A stretch of DNA of 64,000 nucleotides from an uncultured Lactobacillus sp. (lineage in GTDB: Bacteria; Bacillota; Bacilli; Lactobacillales; Lactobacillaceae), in assembly GCA_910587695.1 (NCBI GenBank), contig CAJUNC010000005.1, positions 57,529-121,528 of the forward strand. Direction: 5' to 3'. The position numbers were made by a program, and so were the translations under genes. Below the pieces are notes generated by a model. It made no database searches. It had not been told where the DNA came from and saw only the letters and a list, made by a program, of their open reading frames with translations. Below are positions 35,754 to 42,036 of this stretch, piece by piece (positions within the stretch are counted from its first letter, which is position 1; each line of letters opens with the position of its first letter).

Positions 35754-36680
35754 ATGGCTAAAAAATATGATGTGATCGTGATCGGTGCCGGTCCTGGGGG
35801 CTTGACGGCTGGATTATATGCTTCACGGGCTGATTTGTCGGTCTTGATCTTAGACCGTGGGATCTACGGTGGTCAAATGAATAATACCGCTGAAGTTGAA
35901 AATTATCCAGGGTTTGAGTCGATCTTAGGACCAGACTTAGCCGAAAAAATGTATCAAGGTGCGATCCGATTCGGAGCAGAATATGCATACGGTAGCGTTG
36001 AAAAAGTTGAAGTCAATGGTGATTTAAAACAAGTTATTACCGATAGTGAAACTTATGAAGCGCCTGTTGTGATCATTGCCACAGGTTCACAATATCGGAA
36101 ATTAGGCGTTGAGGGTGAAGAAAAATATGCTGGTCGTGGTGTTTCTTATTGTGCAGTTTGTGATGGTGCTTTCTTTAAAGACCAGCCTCTAGCTGTGATC
36201 GGTGGTGGTGATTCCGCCGTTGAAGAGGGTGTCTATTTAGCTAAATTAGCTTCAAACGTCAATATCATCCACCGCAGAGACCAATTACGAGCTCAAAAGA
36301 TCTTGCAAGAGCGTGCTTTTACTAACGATAAGATCGATTTTACATGGGATACTGTTGTGACAAAGATCAATGGTGATGGACAAAAAGTTACGAGCGTATC
36401 GACACATAACAAAAAGACTGGTGAAGATGGTGAGCTAAAGGTCAATGGTGTCTTTATCTATGTGGGGGTCATTGCCTTGACTGAACCGTTCAAAGAGCTT
36501 GGGATCACTGATGAACAAGGCTGGATCAAGACCGATGAGTTGATGCGGACTAGTTTGCCTGGTGTTTATGCGATCGGGGATGTTCGGGCTAAAGAATTGC
36601 GCCAGATCACGACCGCTGTTGGCGATGGAAGTATCGCCGGCCAACAAGCATTTAATTATTTAGAAAGTTTAAAAGATTAA
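35754..36680 (+). CDS. trxB: Thioredoxin reductase
   Basis: A 308-aa flavoprotein: FAD-binding GAGPGGLTAGLYASRA, redox-active CAVC (about residues 133-136), NADPH-binding GGGDSAVEEG and the C-terminal GVYAIGDVRAK. It reduces thioredoxin. GGGAAGGTG precedes the ATG. It ends 51 bp before the island boundary. Confidence 0.96.
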   Translation: MAKKYDVIVIGAGPGGLTAGLYASRADLSVLILDRGIYGGQMNNTAEVENYPGFESILGPDLAEKMYQGAIRFGAEYAYGSVEKVEVNGDLKQVITDSETYEAPVVIIATGSQYRKLGVEGEEKYAGRGVSYCAVCDGAFFKDQPLAVIGGGDSAVEEGVYLAKLASNVNIIHRRDQLRAQKILQERAFTNDKIDFTWDTVVTKINGDGQKVTSVSTHNKKTGEDGELKVNGVFIYVGVIALTEPFKELGITDEQGWIKTDELMRTSLPGVYAIGDVRAKELRQITTAVGDGSIAGQQAFNYLESLKD

Positions 36681-36686
36681 ACTAAC

Positions 36687-36721
36687 AGCACTAGTGGTAG
36701 TTTTACTGCTAGTGCTTTTTT
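36687..36721 (+). terminator. Terminator after trxB
   Basis: GCACTAG (36688-36694) pairs with CTAGTGC (36709-36715), then six T. The island's left attachment repeat begins about 10 bp later. Confidence 0.85.
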
Positions 36722-36730
36722 GATATCGAA

Positions 36731-36801
36731 TAAATTTTTTGTAAGCGTAAAAGTGCTTGTTATAGCAAGTTTTGCCGATTGATAGTATACTAGATTTGAA
36801 T
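36731..36801. repeat. Left attachment site (attL), 71-bp repeat
   Basis: Identical over 71 bp to 49032-49102. It contains a TATACT -10-like box and a CTTG-n6-CAAG dyad. At the right end the same sequence is the pgm upstream region, so the host promoter is duplicated here and points into the island. Confidence 0.92.
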
Positions 36802-36895
36802 TAAGCAGGGGTGTTTTTCCCGCCGTTATGCGCTTTTTAAAGGATGTTTTTTACAGATTTCAAAAAATAAATAGCTAAAAATTGGATAAAAAGAG

Positions 36896-36941
36896 ACCTA
36901 GGGGAGACCCTGAGAGAGACCCCGAAAGAGTCGGGCTAGGT
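36896..36941 (+). other. Compact three-helix fold and integrase arm-site-like repeats at the left end
   Basis: ACCTAG (36896-36901) pairs with CTAGGT (36936-36941). Directly inside are GGG-aga-CCC (36902-36910) and CCCGA-aagag-TCGGG (36921-36935). The stretch also carries three AGAGACC-like direct repeats (36893, 36904 and 36915), and the right end has AGAGACCC at 49011-49018. It could be a structured RNA, integrase arm-binding sites, or both. Confidence 0.45.
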
Positions 36942-36965
36942 GGTTTAGAATAGTGTATGATCTCA

Positions 36966-36991
36966 AGCGTTGGAAGTTCCAGCGCTTTTTT
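36966..36991 (+). terminator. Terminator near the left end of the island
   Basis: AGCGTTGGA (36966-36974) pairs with TCCAGCGCT (36978-36986), one G-U, then T-rich. It would end a transcript of about 190 nt from the duplicated host promoter. Confidence 0.75.
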
Positions 36992-37005
36992 ATTTAGTGA
37001 TGTGG

Positions 37006-37014
37006 TGATATAAT
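37006..37014 (+). promoter_or_regulatory. Extended -10 promoter for small RNA 1
   Basis: TGATATAAT, a perfect extended -10 element, 60 nt before a terminator and with no open frame between. Confidence 0.55.
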
Positions 37015-37020
37015 ATTGCC

Positions 37021-37100
37021 AGGGTTTCTCAGTCGATTAAATTTACCAATGTTTATAAAACAGTTCTTTGACGTCTTGCGATCGTGCAAGGCGTTTTTAT
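37021..37100 (+). ncRNA. Putative small RNA 1
   Basis: A transcript of about 80 nt is predicted from the extended -10 box to a terminator in which ACGTCTTGC (37071-37079) pairs with GCAAGGCGT (37086-37094), loop GATCGT. No ribosome site or conserved frame is seen. Its terminator hairpin is a close relative of the one in small RNA 2. Confidence 0.4.
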
Positions 37101-37163
37101 TTGCAACGTTTGGGATGTGATCTCTATAATTGGACAACGTGCATCCCTAAGAAGTGATATAAT
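37101..37163 (+). promoter_or_regulatory. Two overlapping promoter signals for small RNA 2
   Basis: TTGCAA (37101-37106), 18 bp, TATAAT (37125-37130); then an extended -10 TGATATAAT at 37155-37163. Confidence 0.5.
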
Positions 37164-37169
37164 ACGTTT

Positions 37170-37233
37170 AACATGAGTTCCAAAAAGTGGAACTTGCTAA
37201 GAAGTCCCTTGCGATCGTGCAGGGGACTTTTTG
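37170..37233 (+). ncRNA. Putative small RNA 2
   Basis: About 65 nt with a GTTCC-n7-GGAAC hairpin (37177-37193) and an 11-bp terminator stem: AAGTCCCTTGC (37202-37212) with GCAGGGGACTT (37219-37229), loop GATCGT, then T-rich. Shares CTTGCGATCGTGCA with small RNA 1. It ends against the convergent 62-aa gene. Confidence 0.4.
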
Positions 37234-37234
37234 C

Positions 37235-37423
37235 TTATTCCGGAAAGCGTTCGGCTAGTTTCTCGTTAGCAAATGCGATCAATGTTTCTAAGTCTTTTTT
37301 GGTGGCTACTCTGCAGTAACTGCGTGCCATGGATCTTTTAGCAAGATAGTATTTGCGTGCTTTGTTCTTCTCGTTCCAGCGATTAGAGGCGTCACGTTGC
37401 GCCTTGGTCGTTTTCATTGTCAT
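37235..37423 (-). CDS. Small basic protein, 62 aa, paralogue of 39119-39307
   Basis: A 62-aa lysine/arginine-rich helical protein. It shares the pattern T-x-AQ-x2-A-x4-W-x-KN-x7-Y-x3-S-AR-x-Y-x4-AT-x2-DL with the other 62-aa protein of the island. I do not recognise a named family with confidence; small proteins of this type occur in plasmids and phages of lactic acid bacteria. AAGGAG lies 9 nt before ATG 37423. The dyad ATTCGTAT...ATACGAAT (37445-37480) upstream may be an operator. Confidence 0.7.
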   Translation of the reverse strand: MTMKTTKAQRDASNRWNEKNKARKYYLAKRSMARSYCRVATKKDLETLIAFANEKLAERFPE

Positions 37424-37458
37424 TGGTGGTAACTCCTTACTTGCATTCGTATATTAAA

Positions 37459-37464
37459 TATAAT
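37459..37464 (+). promoter_or_regulatory. -10 box for a plus-strand small RNA, inside an operator-like dyad
   Basis: TATAAT at 37459-37464, lying inside the dyad ATTCGTAT (37445-37452) / ATACGAAT (37473-37480). The -35 region is poor. Confidence 0.4.
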
Positions 37465-37470
37465 ATACTT

Positions 37471-37578
37471 AGATACGAATAAGGGACTGATAGCCCTAAC
37501 TATCAGCCCCCGACGTGGTTTGAGAGTTAAACGTGTTAAAGACTAATCGTGATTTTTAAAATCGTGGTTAGTCTTTTT
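37471..37578 (+). ncRNA. Putative small RNA convergent with a membrane-peptide gene
   Basis: A predicted RNA of about 108 nt with a CTGATAG-n6-CTATCAG hairpin (37487-37506) and a 19-bp terminator stem (37538-37556 with 37558-37576, three G-U pairs) and TTTTT. The G-U pairs become A-C mismatches on the other strand, so the terminator suits plus-strand RNA. Its 3' end overlaps the end of the membrane-peptide frame, the layout of Fst/par-type antitoxin RNAs. Function is inference. Confidence 0.45.
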
Positions 37579-37678
37579 GTATATCCTATATGCGATCATC
37601 AGATTAATGGAACATCTTCCAATCGCTAGGATAATAAAGGCGATTGCCAACGCGCTTAACCTTTCTAAATAGTTTCAT
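37543..37678 (-). pseudogene. Frameshifted one-helix membrane peptide (about 44 aa when joined)
   Basis: GGGAGGGGG sits 7 nt before ATG 37678, but that frame gives only 24 residues (MKLFRKVKRVGN...). Dropping one G at about 37660 joins MKLFRK to a hydrophobic frame, LSALAIAFIILAIGRCSINL, with a basic tail ending KKTNHDFKNHD. The second frame could also start alone at TTG 37650 (35 aa, AGAAAGG 9 nt upstream). It may be a broken gene, a programmed shift, or a toxin-like peptide. Confidence 0.5.
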
Positions 37679-37793
37679 GCTATGAGCCCCCTCCCGTGTG
37701 TCTGATTACTTGAAAAAGACGGGCTATAACTCTCAACTATTCCCACTAGACCAATTCAAAAGGTAGCTAGCCTTTATCCTTGACCATGTCTAT

Positions 37794-37822
37794 ATTATGT
37801 ATTACATTTCATATAAAGACAA
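37794..37822 (-). promoter_or_regulatory. Promoter candidate for the membrane-peptide gene
   Basis: On the minus strand: TTGTCT (37817-37822), 17 bp, CATAAT (37794-37799). The leader would be about 110 nt. Apart from this signal, 37679-37935 shows nothing I can name. Confidence 0.4.
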
Positions 37823-37935
37823 GCGCTTTATAGCCTTATTTTGGAACGATTTCATCAAATAGCTATTCAAGCAAACTATAGAATAATGCGAAAAAAGCCG
37901 TTTTTTGAATTATTGCCAGTTGAATAGATCGTAAA

Positions 37936-37975
37936 AAAAGGGATGTGCCAGCAACTAAGCTAGTGCATCCCTTTT
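37936..37975 (-). terminator. Terminator of the ArpU module
   Basis: AAAAGGGATG (37936-37945) pairs with CATCCCTTTT (37966-37975); on the minus strand a seven-T run follows. It overlaps the stop of the 47-aa gene. Confidence 0.8.
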
Positions 37976-38117
37976 AAAATATCTGGAAGTATTTCAACCA
38001 CTGATACAAGCCGTACACAACGACGATCATGATAAACGGCTCTGCAAAGTCTAGCAACTCTGTTAAGATCTCGGCTACTTTGTCCCGTAACTGTTCAACT
38101 GGTGGCTTATCTTTCAT
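37974..38117 (-). CDS. One-helix membrane peptide, 47 aa
   Basis: Too short for usual gene calls. Starts at ATG 38117: a charged N-terminal half (MKDKPPVEQLRDKVAEIL) and one hydrophobic segment (about residues 25-41, EPFIMIVVVYGLYQWL). Its ATG lies inside the end of the 56-aa gene, with GGAG 6 nt upstream, so it is coupled. With the 56-aa peptide it could be a holin-like or membrane-active pair, but no homology is recognised. Confidence 0.6.
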   Translation of the reverse strand: MKDKPPVEQLRDKVAEILTELLDFAEPFIMIVVVYGLYQWLKYFQIF

Positions 38118-38277
38118 CGTCTAACTCCTTTAATCTTTTATCGATCATCAAGCTAAGGCGTTGCAGGTCGTGCCTGCTGGATAGATGCTTGATGTAAAAC
38201 CTAGAATACCAATGACGGCGTTTTAAATAAACGTTGATCGCTGTAACGATCGCAAGAATGATAATAAATTTTAACAA
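38107..38277 (-). CDS. One-helix membrane peptide, 56 aa, TTG start
   Basis: A TTG at 38277 follows GGAG, which overlaps the stop of the ArpU gene, so translation is coupled. The product has an N-terminal hydrophobic helix (LKFIIILAIVTAINVYL) and a basic, helical cytoplasmic tail. Its last codons overlap the 47-aa gene by 11 bp. Function unknown. Confidence 0.55.
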   Translation of the reverse strand: MLKFIIILAIVTAINVYLKRRHWYSRFYIKHLSSRHDLQRLSLMIDKRLKELDDER

Positions 38278-38289
38278 GTGGGGCCACTC

Positions 38290-38721
38290 CTAATCTTTGT
38301 AAACTGTGAGCGCTGTGCCTGCTGTCATGTCCATAGTTTGAGCAAATAGGGCACAAGCTTCTTTTTTGAGCACGCCGTATCTGGATCGACTGTATTGCAG
38401 ACGTTCGGCAACTTGCCAGTTTTGTGATCCTTGAATATAGAGGGCTCTAATAATTGTCTTGTGCCGATCGTCTAACGTGTCAAGAATTGCATCGACAAAC
38501 TCTAAAACTTGCTTGGCGTTGGCTCTATTAACGTTCATGTCTTCCACGCTGTTGGCGCTTGCTGTGCCTTTGGGTGCTAATGATAAACGTACGCTTGAAA
38601 TAACTGGGATATTTGCTAATCTTTGATACTTGCTATACTCTGTATCAAACCAGTTAGCAACGTTTTTACGTGTTTGCGAGTAGTCTACTTCTTTGGTGTC
38701 TGGTGGATCTAATTTCATCAT
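38290..38721 (-). CDS. ArpU-family phage late-gene transcriptional regulator
   Basis: A 143-aa protein of the ArpU/RinA-like group: an N-terminal segment with TRKNVANWFDTEYSKYQRLA, a central helical part and a C-terminal sigma-70 region-4-like HTH (ILDTLDDRHKTIIRALYIQGSQNWQVAERLQYSRSRYGVLKKEA). In prophages these activate late packaging and lysis genes. AGGAG lies 9 nt before ATG 38721. Promoter: TATACT (38802-38807) and TTATAC (38825-38830), 17 bp apart on the minus strand. In this island it may control its own small module or sense a helper. Confidence 0.8.
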   Translation of the reverse strand: MMKLDPPDTKEVDYSQTRKNVANWFDTEYSKYQRLANIPVISSVRLSLAPKGTASANSVEDMNVNRANAKQVLEFVDAILDTLDDRHKTIIRALYIQGSQNWQVAERLQYSRSRYGVLKKEACALFAQTMDMTAGTALTVYKD

Positions 38722-39085
38722 GGATCAACGCTCCTAACTGTAAAAATGGATATTGTTTTAAAAGGCTATATTTTACGTTTTAAGACGTCTAACACTATTT
38801 TAGTATAATATCACGCTTTAGGCTGTATAAGGTCGTATGAACGATTATAGAACTGTCAGGCAAGTATATAATGCTTTTAGTCTGTTAGATATGTGATTAT
38901 TGCAGATCATGCAACTGTCACGCTGTTAGATCGTTTCTGTGGTCACTGAGATAGGTTATATAGCCACTCTGTGAGTTTTAAAATGCTGTCTAGTATAATC
39001 ATACTCGGACGGTGTTTGATGTCTGTAATCTGTGTCCGTTTGCCTAGTTCTGACGCTTAAAATCGATCGTGTGGGATGTCATACG
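38722..39085. other. Non-coding gap with weak promoter-like boxes
   Basis: Holds the arpU promoter at its left. Two plus-strand TATAAT boxes (near 38872 and 38992) and a CGGAC...GTCCG pairing (39004-39043) could mark another small RNA, but no terminator follows. No credible open frame is seen. Confidence 0.3.
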
Positions 39086-39110
39086 AAAAAGGGACGCTGT
39101 GAGCATCCCT
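39086..39110 (-). terminator. Terminator of the 48/44/62-aa peptide operon
   Basis: GGGACGCT (39091-39098) pairs with AGCATCCC (39102-39109), one mismatch; on the minus strand five T follow. Confidence 0.75.
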
Positions 39111-39118
39111 AAGGTTGG

Positions 39119-39307
39119 TTATTCCATTTCATCAAGTCTAACTTGGATCATCTCAGATAATTCTTTTAGGTCGTCAGCCGTTGCGATGTCTCTAACGTAC
39201 TTGCGAGCATAAGACCTATAGCGGTAAATGCGTTGTTTGTCTTTGTTCTTGTCGCCCCATTTCTTTGTTGCTCTATTTTGGGCGTCTGTCGTTTTCTTCT
39301 CTGTCAT
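39119..39307 (-). CDS. Small basic protein, 62 aa, paralogue of 37235-37423
   Basis: Same layout as the other 62-aa protein: N-terminal MTEKKTTDAQNRATKKWGDKN, a tyrosine/arginine-rich middle (YRYRSYARKYVR) and C-terminal ATADDLKELSEMIQVRL. Last gene of a three-peptide operon, 12 bp after the 44-aa gene, GGGAG upstream. Size and charge fit a nucleic-acid-binding protein, but this is inference. Confidence 0.7.
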   Translation of the reverse strand: MTEKKTTDAQNRATKKWGDKNKDKQRIYRYRSYARKYVRDIATADDLKELSEMIQVRLDEME

Positions 39308-39319
39308 CGTGTCAGCTCC

Positions 39320-39454
39320 CTACTTACCTAGTAACTTTAAAATTAATTCCAGTAATAGCCAAAGAGTAGCAATAACACCAACGATCGCAAAAGTAGCTTT
39401 GTTAAGCTTTGCTAGTTTTTTATTAAACTTTTCCACTTTATTCATGACTTTCAT
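39320..39454 (-). CDS. One-helix membrane peptide, 44 aa
   Basis: Starts at ATG 39454 (or 39445) after GAAAGGA. The N-terminal half is basic and amphipathic (MKVMNKVEKFNKKLAKLNK) and the second half hydrophobic (ATFAIVGVIATLWLLLELIL). No bacteriocin leader or transporter is nearby. Lies between the 48-aa and 62-aa genes. Confidence 0.55.
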   Translation of the reverse strand: MKVMNKVEKFNKKLAKLNKATFAIVGVIATLWLLLELILKLLGK

Positions 39455-39475
39455 TCCTTTCTTGGTTATACTGAA

Positions 39476-39500
39476 ATAAAGGGGCAACCACCCCCTTTAT
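39476..39500 (-). terminator. Attenuator-like hairpin after the 48-aa gene
   Basis: AAAGGGG (39478-39484) pairs with CCCCTTT (39492-39498). The T-tail is weak on either strand, so partial readthrough to the 44-aa and 62-aa genes is likely. Confidence 0.5.
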
Positions 39501-39511
39501 AATTTCAGCTT

Positions 39512-39658
39512 TTAGAACCGTCCTAGCGACTTGATAAATCTTATAAGGTACTCAATACCTGAGGCGATTGCTCCGAACTCTGCTAAAATTCTAGCAATTG
39601 CTTTGATTATCGACCACGCTAACGGTTCTTTTTTGTGGTCTTCCTTTCTTGGTCTCAC
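39512..39658 (-). CDS. Amphipathic peptide, 48 aa, GTG start
   Basis: GTG 39658 lies 5 nt after a perfect AAGGAGGTG ribosome site. The product is basic at the N terminus (MRPRKEDHKKEP) and then amphipathic to hydrophobic (LAWSIIKAIARILAEFGAIASG), ending FIKSLGRF. Strong promoter and ribosome site suggest high expression. No family recognised; a toxin-like or membrane-active role is a guess. Confidence 0.6.
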   Translation of the reverse strand: MRPRKEDHKKEPLAWSIIKAIARILAEFGAIASGIEYLIRFIKSLGRF

Positions 39659-39686
39659 TGTTTCACCTCCTTAACTTTATATATTT

Positions 39687-39715
39687 ATTATACATTATTA
39701 ACCTATATAAATCAA
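39687..39715 (-). promoter_or_regulatory. Strong promoter of the small-peptide operon
   Basis: On the minus strand: TTGATT (39710-39715), exactly 17 bp, TATAAT (39687-39692), about 30 bp before the GTG start. Confidence 0.8.
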
Positions 39716-39817
39716 CTGTTTTTACTAGAAAAATGCTACTTTTTCGACAATAAATAATCAATAAACCAGCCAGTATTATAGGTTTCTTGGTCAATTGGCG
39801 TCAATACTTCATCGATA

Positions 39818-40735
39818 AGCACCCAATATCCTGTATTTGGCGTCAATATAGGTTTTTATTCCGACAAATTCCGACAATTTACCTAATCACTTCCGAACAA
39901 TCAAGGCGGACCAAGTTTGTAATACACCTTGAAAGAATTCCACCGTTTTTTTAGTAGTTGTTGTAATGGTTATTGTTATATTTGCAGGAACTTATATATT
40001 TTTCAACAATCAGGGTTAACAAAAGTTAACATTTTCCGACTTCATAAAATCACGCTCGCAATTAGTCAGATAACCACCACTAAGCCCAGCTATAGTAATG
40101 AATAGGGGCTAGGGATGTCATTGCTATTTAAAGTGTGTTTCCTGCAATTTTCTGCAATTCTAGTAACCGGAGGGAACAATTACCCCCAATCAGTCTAAAA
40201 TACCACCACGGCGCTTATATTAGCTTATTTCAGCAATCGAAAAAGTAGCCATTTACTCCGATTTTCTCCGATAGTTAGGAAGTAAACTAGTTATAGCGCC
40301 AATCGTGGCGCTGGCTAACAAGCGTAACTATAACTACGGTTGTGATTTGCTGTGTAACTGAAATTTCATAGCTCTATACTTTCTACGACGTTGCCACTTG
40401 TGGTAAAGAAAGACGTTAGCAAATGCTAGCATTTGACCTCAGCAATTCTCAGCATTTTATGTCAGCATTTGTCAGCAATTCACCTTAACAATTCTTAGCA
40501 TTTTATCTTAGGTTTTCTTAGGTTTTTTGCACCTTTCCCGTCACTCTAATAGGTTTTAGAATGGCGTTTTTTTGCTTTAAAAAGGTGTGCATACAAAAAG
40601 CCAAAAAGGGTGCACACAAAAACTTAAAAAGTACGCACACTTTTTGGCGTAATACCTAGTATATTGCTAGTGGCTAATAACTTTTTGATGTTACCATTTG
40701 CTACCATTTGACCTGAGCAAATCTGAGCAATTTAC
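39818..40735. repeat. Array of twin-word doublets, period 10 bp
   Basis: No gene lies between 39716 and 40884. The stretch holds eleven doublets, each two 10-bp words in direct 10-bp register. Starts: 39861 (core CCGAC), 40015 (GTTAAC), 40142 (CTGC), 40256 (CTCCG), 40417 (TAGC), 40438 (CTCAGC), 40461 (GTCAGC), 40484 (CTTARC), 40507 (CTTAGG), 40692 (TACC), 40713 (CTGAGC). Each core is followed by an A/T-rich half. Five lie nearly end to end at 40417-40526. Function unknown. Confidence 0.75.
40600..40648. repeat. Long imperfect inverted repeat
   Basis: GCCAAAAAG (40600-40608) pairs with CTTTTTGGC (40640-40648), extended inward by GTGC/GCAC. Nearby GTGTGCA and TGCACAC form a second dyad (40585-40617). 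Confidence 0.5.
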
Positions 40736-40786
40736 TCCAACAATTTGGGATAGGTCCACGTTTGAATTTTCGGCGCTTGCATGAGT

Positions 40787-40830
40787 GTAGTTATAACTAC
40801 GCCCTTAATGTGTGCAACCGTAGTTACGGT
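40787..40830. repeat. Two perfect palindromes
   Basis: GTAGTTATAACTAC (40787-40800) and ACCGTAGTTACGGT (40817-40830), with a related GTAACTATAACTACGG at 40324-40339. They look like dimer-binding operators, lying beyond the end of the replication operon. Confidence 0.55.
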
Positions 40831-40884
40831 CATCTTTGGCGATCGTTCCCATTTGTGGGATCGTGACTTTTTCGCTATAAACTA

Positions 40885-40919
40885 AAAGGGATGCCAGCAT
40901 TTCGCCAGTGCATCCCTTG
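40885..40919 (-). terminator. Terminator of the replication operon
   Basis: GGGATGC (40888-40894) pairs with GCATCCC (40910-40916); on the minus strand TTTTAG follows. It lies just after the 181-aa gene. Confidence 0.7.
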
Positions 40920-40923
40920 CGTT

Positions 40924-41469
40924 CTATTTGATTGGTGCTATTACTGATTTGATGTATTCAATCACCGTCAAGCATTCGATTTTGAGCATATTACGCAACG
41001 CCTTAAGACTTGGATAGCCTTTAAATGTGATGTTTCCACTCAAGCGGTTCATGTAATAGATCGTATACGGATCAACGGTGTGTCCGTTCGCTAACGATTC
41101 TAGCCGGTGGCTCATGATCGTTCTAAAACCGTGGCGATTTACTAGCATGACGGACGGCAATAATTTTACTTTCTTAGCGAATTTACCGTTATATTTTTCA
41201 TTCAAGGCAAACTCTAGCCCTGTTTTGGCTACTTCTGCACACTCACGATCAAAGTAGTAGCCTAGCTGGTCCATCTCAAGTAAAAATAGATCGTTGATGA
41301 TCTTATTAGCAGCGTTGATCTTATCTTCTGTTGATCCTTTCACGCCGTCATATACTGAAATAAATGCGGTGTAGGCTTCTAGTTGGATCTGATACGTCCG
41401 CAAACGTGTTGGGCTTGCGTGTCTGATGTCTTCCTTGAGATCGTTTAAGTTTGTGGGTATTACATTCAT
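40924..41469 (-). CDS. Hypothetical protein, 181 aa
   Basis: A mostly helical soluble protein, last gene of the minus-strand operon. I see no catalytic motif, signal peptide or membrane segment. The N-terminal half is rich in helices (NDLKEDIRHASPTRLRTYQIQLEAY), the middle charged. AGAAAGGAAG precedes ATG 41469. Position after the replication genes is where satellites often carry phage-interference genes, but no evidence supports a specific role. Confidence 0.75.
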   Translation of the reverse strand: MNVIPTNLNDLKEDIRHASPTRLRTYQIQLEAYTAFISVYDGVKGSTEDKINAANKIINDLFLLEMDQLGYYFDRECAEVAKTGLEFALNEKYNGKFAKKVKLLPSVMLVNRHGFRTIMSHRLESLANGHTVDPYTIYYMNRLSGNITFKGYPSLKALRNMLKIECLTVIEYIKSVIAPIK

Positions 41470-41493
41470 GTTTGAACTTCCTTTCTGGGATGT

Positions 41494-42003
41494 CTATTTA
41501 AAATCTTTGGCTAGTTGCTCCGTGATGTCTTGTATCATGATAAATTGGTAGTCATTAAGCCCGTACTTGTCCAAGTCCTCGGCTGTGAGCTTATCCATTT
41601 GAACAAGTAAGCCCCTTAATCGCTCGCCAATCTCATGTCTGAGCATTTTGCGAGTTTCTAGCATTTGGTTGTATTGTCTCACTGCTTGGGTCTGTTCTTT
41701 CATTTTCGAGATAGCAAGCGGACCGCCTACAAAAGTTTTATTTAATTCTTTATCTGTCATCACCGCCATTTTTCTCAGTCCCGTTTTGAATAGGTGAAAT
41801 GGTGCGAGATCTTGGGCTTCTTGGGTCGTATATACACCGTCTAAGGCGTACGGCTTCTTATTTGTTGGCAATTCGTCAAGCTCTTTATATAATTTGTCTG
41901 ATGTCTTGCCGATTTCTAGTAATAAAGTATCGTACTTGTTTAATTCGGTGATTGCGTCTAGGATATGGTTTAATTGTAAATGCGGTGCGTCTGTGATATT
42001 CAT
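41494..42003 (-). CDS. Hypothetical protein, 169 aa, coiled-coil-like
   Basis: A helical, charged protein with long heptad-like stretches (about residues 10-45 and 95-145). No recognisable domain. AGAAAGGAAG precedes ATG 42003. It lies directly after the initiator gene and may assist replication, as a helicase loader or nuclease partner would; this is only positional inference. Confidence 0.75.
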   Translation of the reverse strand: MNITDAPHLQLNHILDAITELNKYDTLLLEIGKTSDKLYKELDELPTNKKPYALDGVYTTQEAQDLAPFHLFKTGLRKMAVMTDKELNKTFVGGPLAISKMKEQTQAVRQYNQMLETRKMLRHEIGERLRGLLVQMDKLTAEDLDKYGLNDYQFIMIQDITEQLAKDFK

Positions 42004-42036
42004 TTTAAACTTCCTTTCTGTTATCAGTGATGTGGG

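Noticed and set aside
36739..36754. CcpA (cre) site in the att core (TGTAAGCGTAAAAG)
   Set aside because: The first half fits but the final CA of the consensus is missing.
37170..37233. Small open frame starting at ATG 37174
   Set aside because: No ribosome site, runs through a terminator hairpin and overlaps the convergent 62-aa gene.
39320..39454. Leaderless bacteriocin
   Set aside because: No transporter or immunity gene nearby, and the peptide has a typical one-helix membrane layout.
40417..40735. CRISPR array
   Set aside because: Words are 10 bp, in pairs with differing cores, without equal-length repeats, unique spacers or cas genes.
41494..42003. Small terminase subunit
   Set aside because: No N-terminal HTH or oligomerisation pattern of TerS; only helical, coiled-coil-like sequence.
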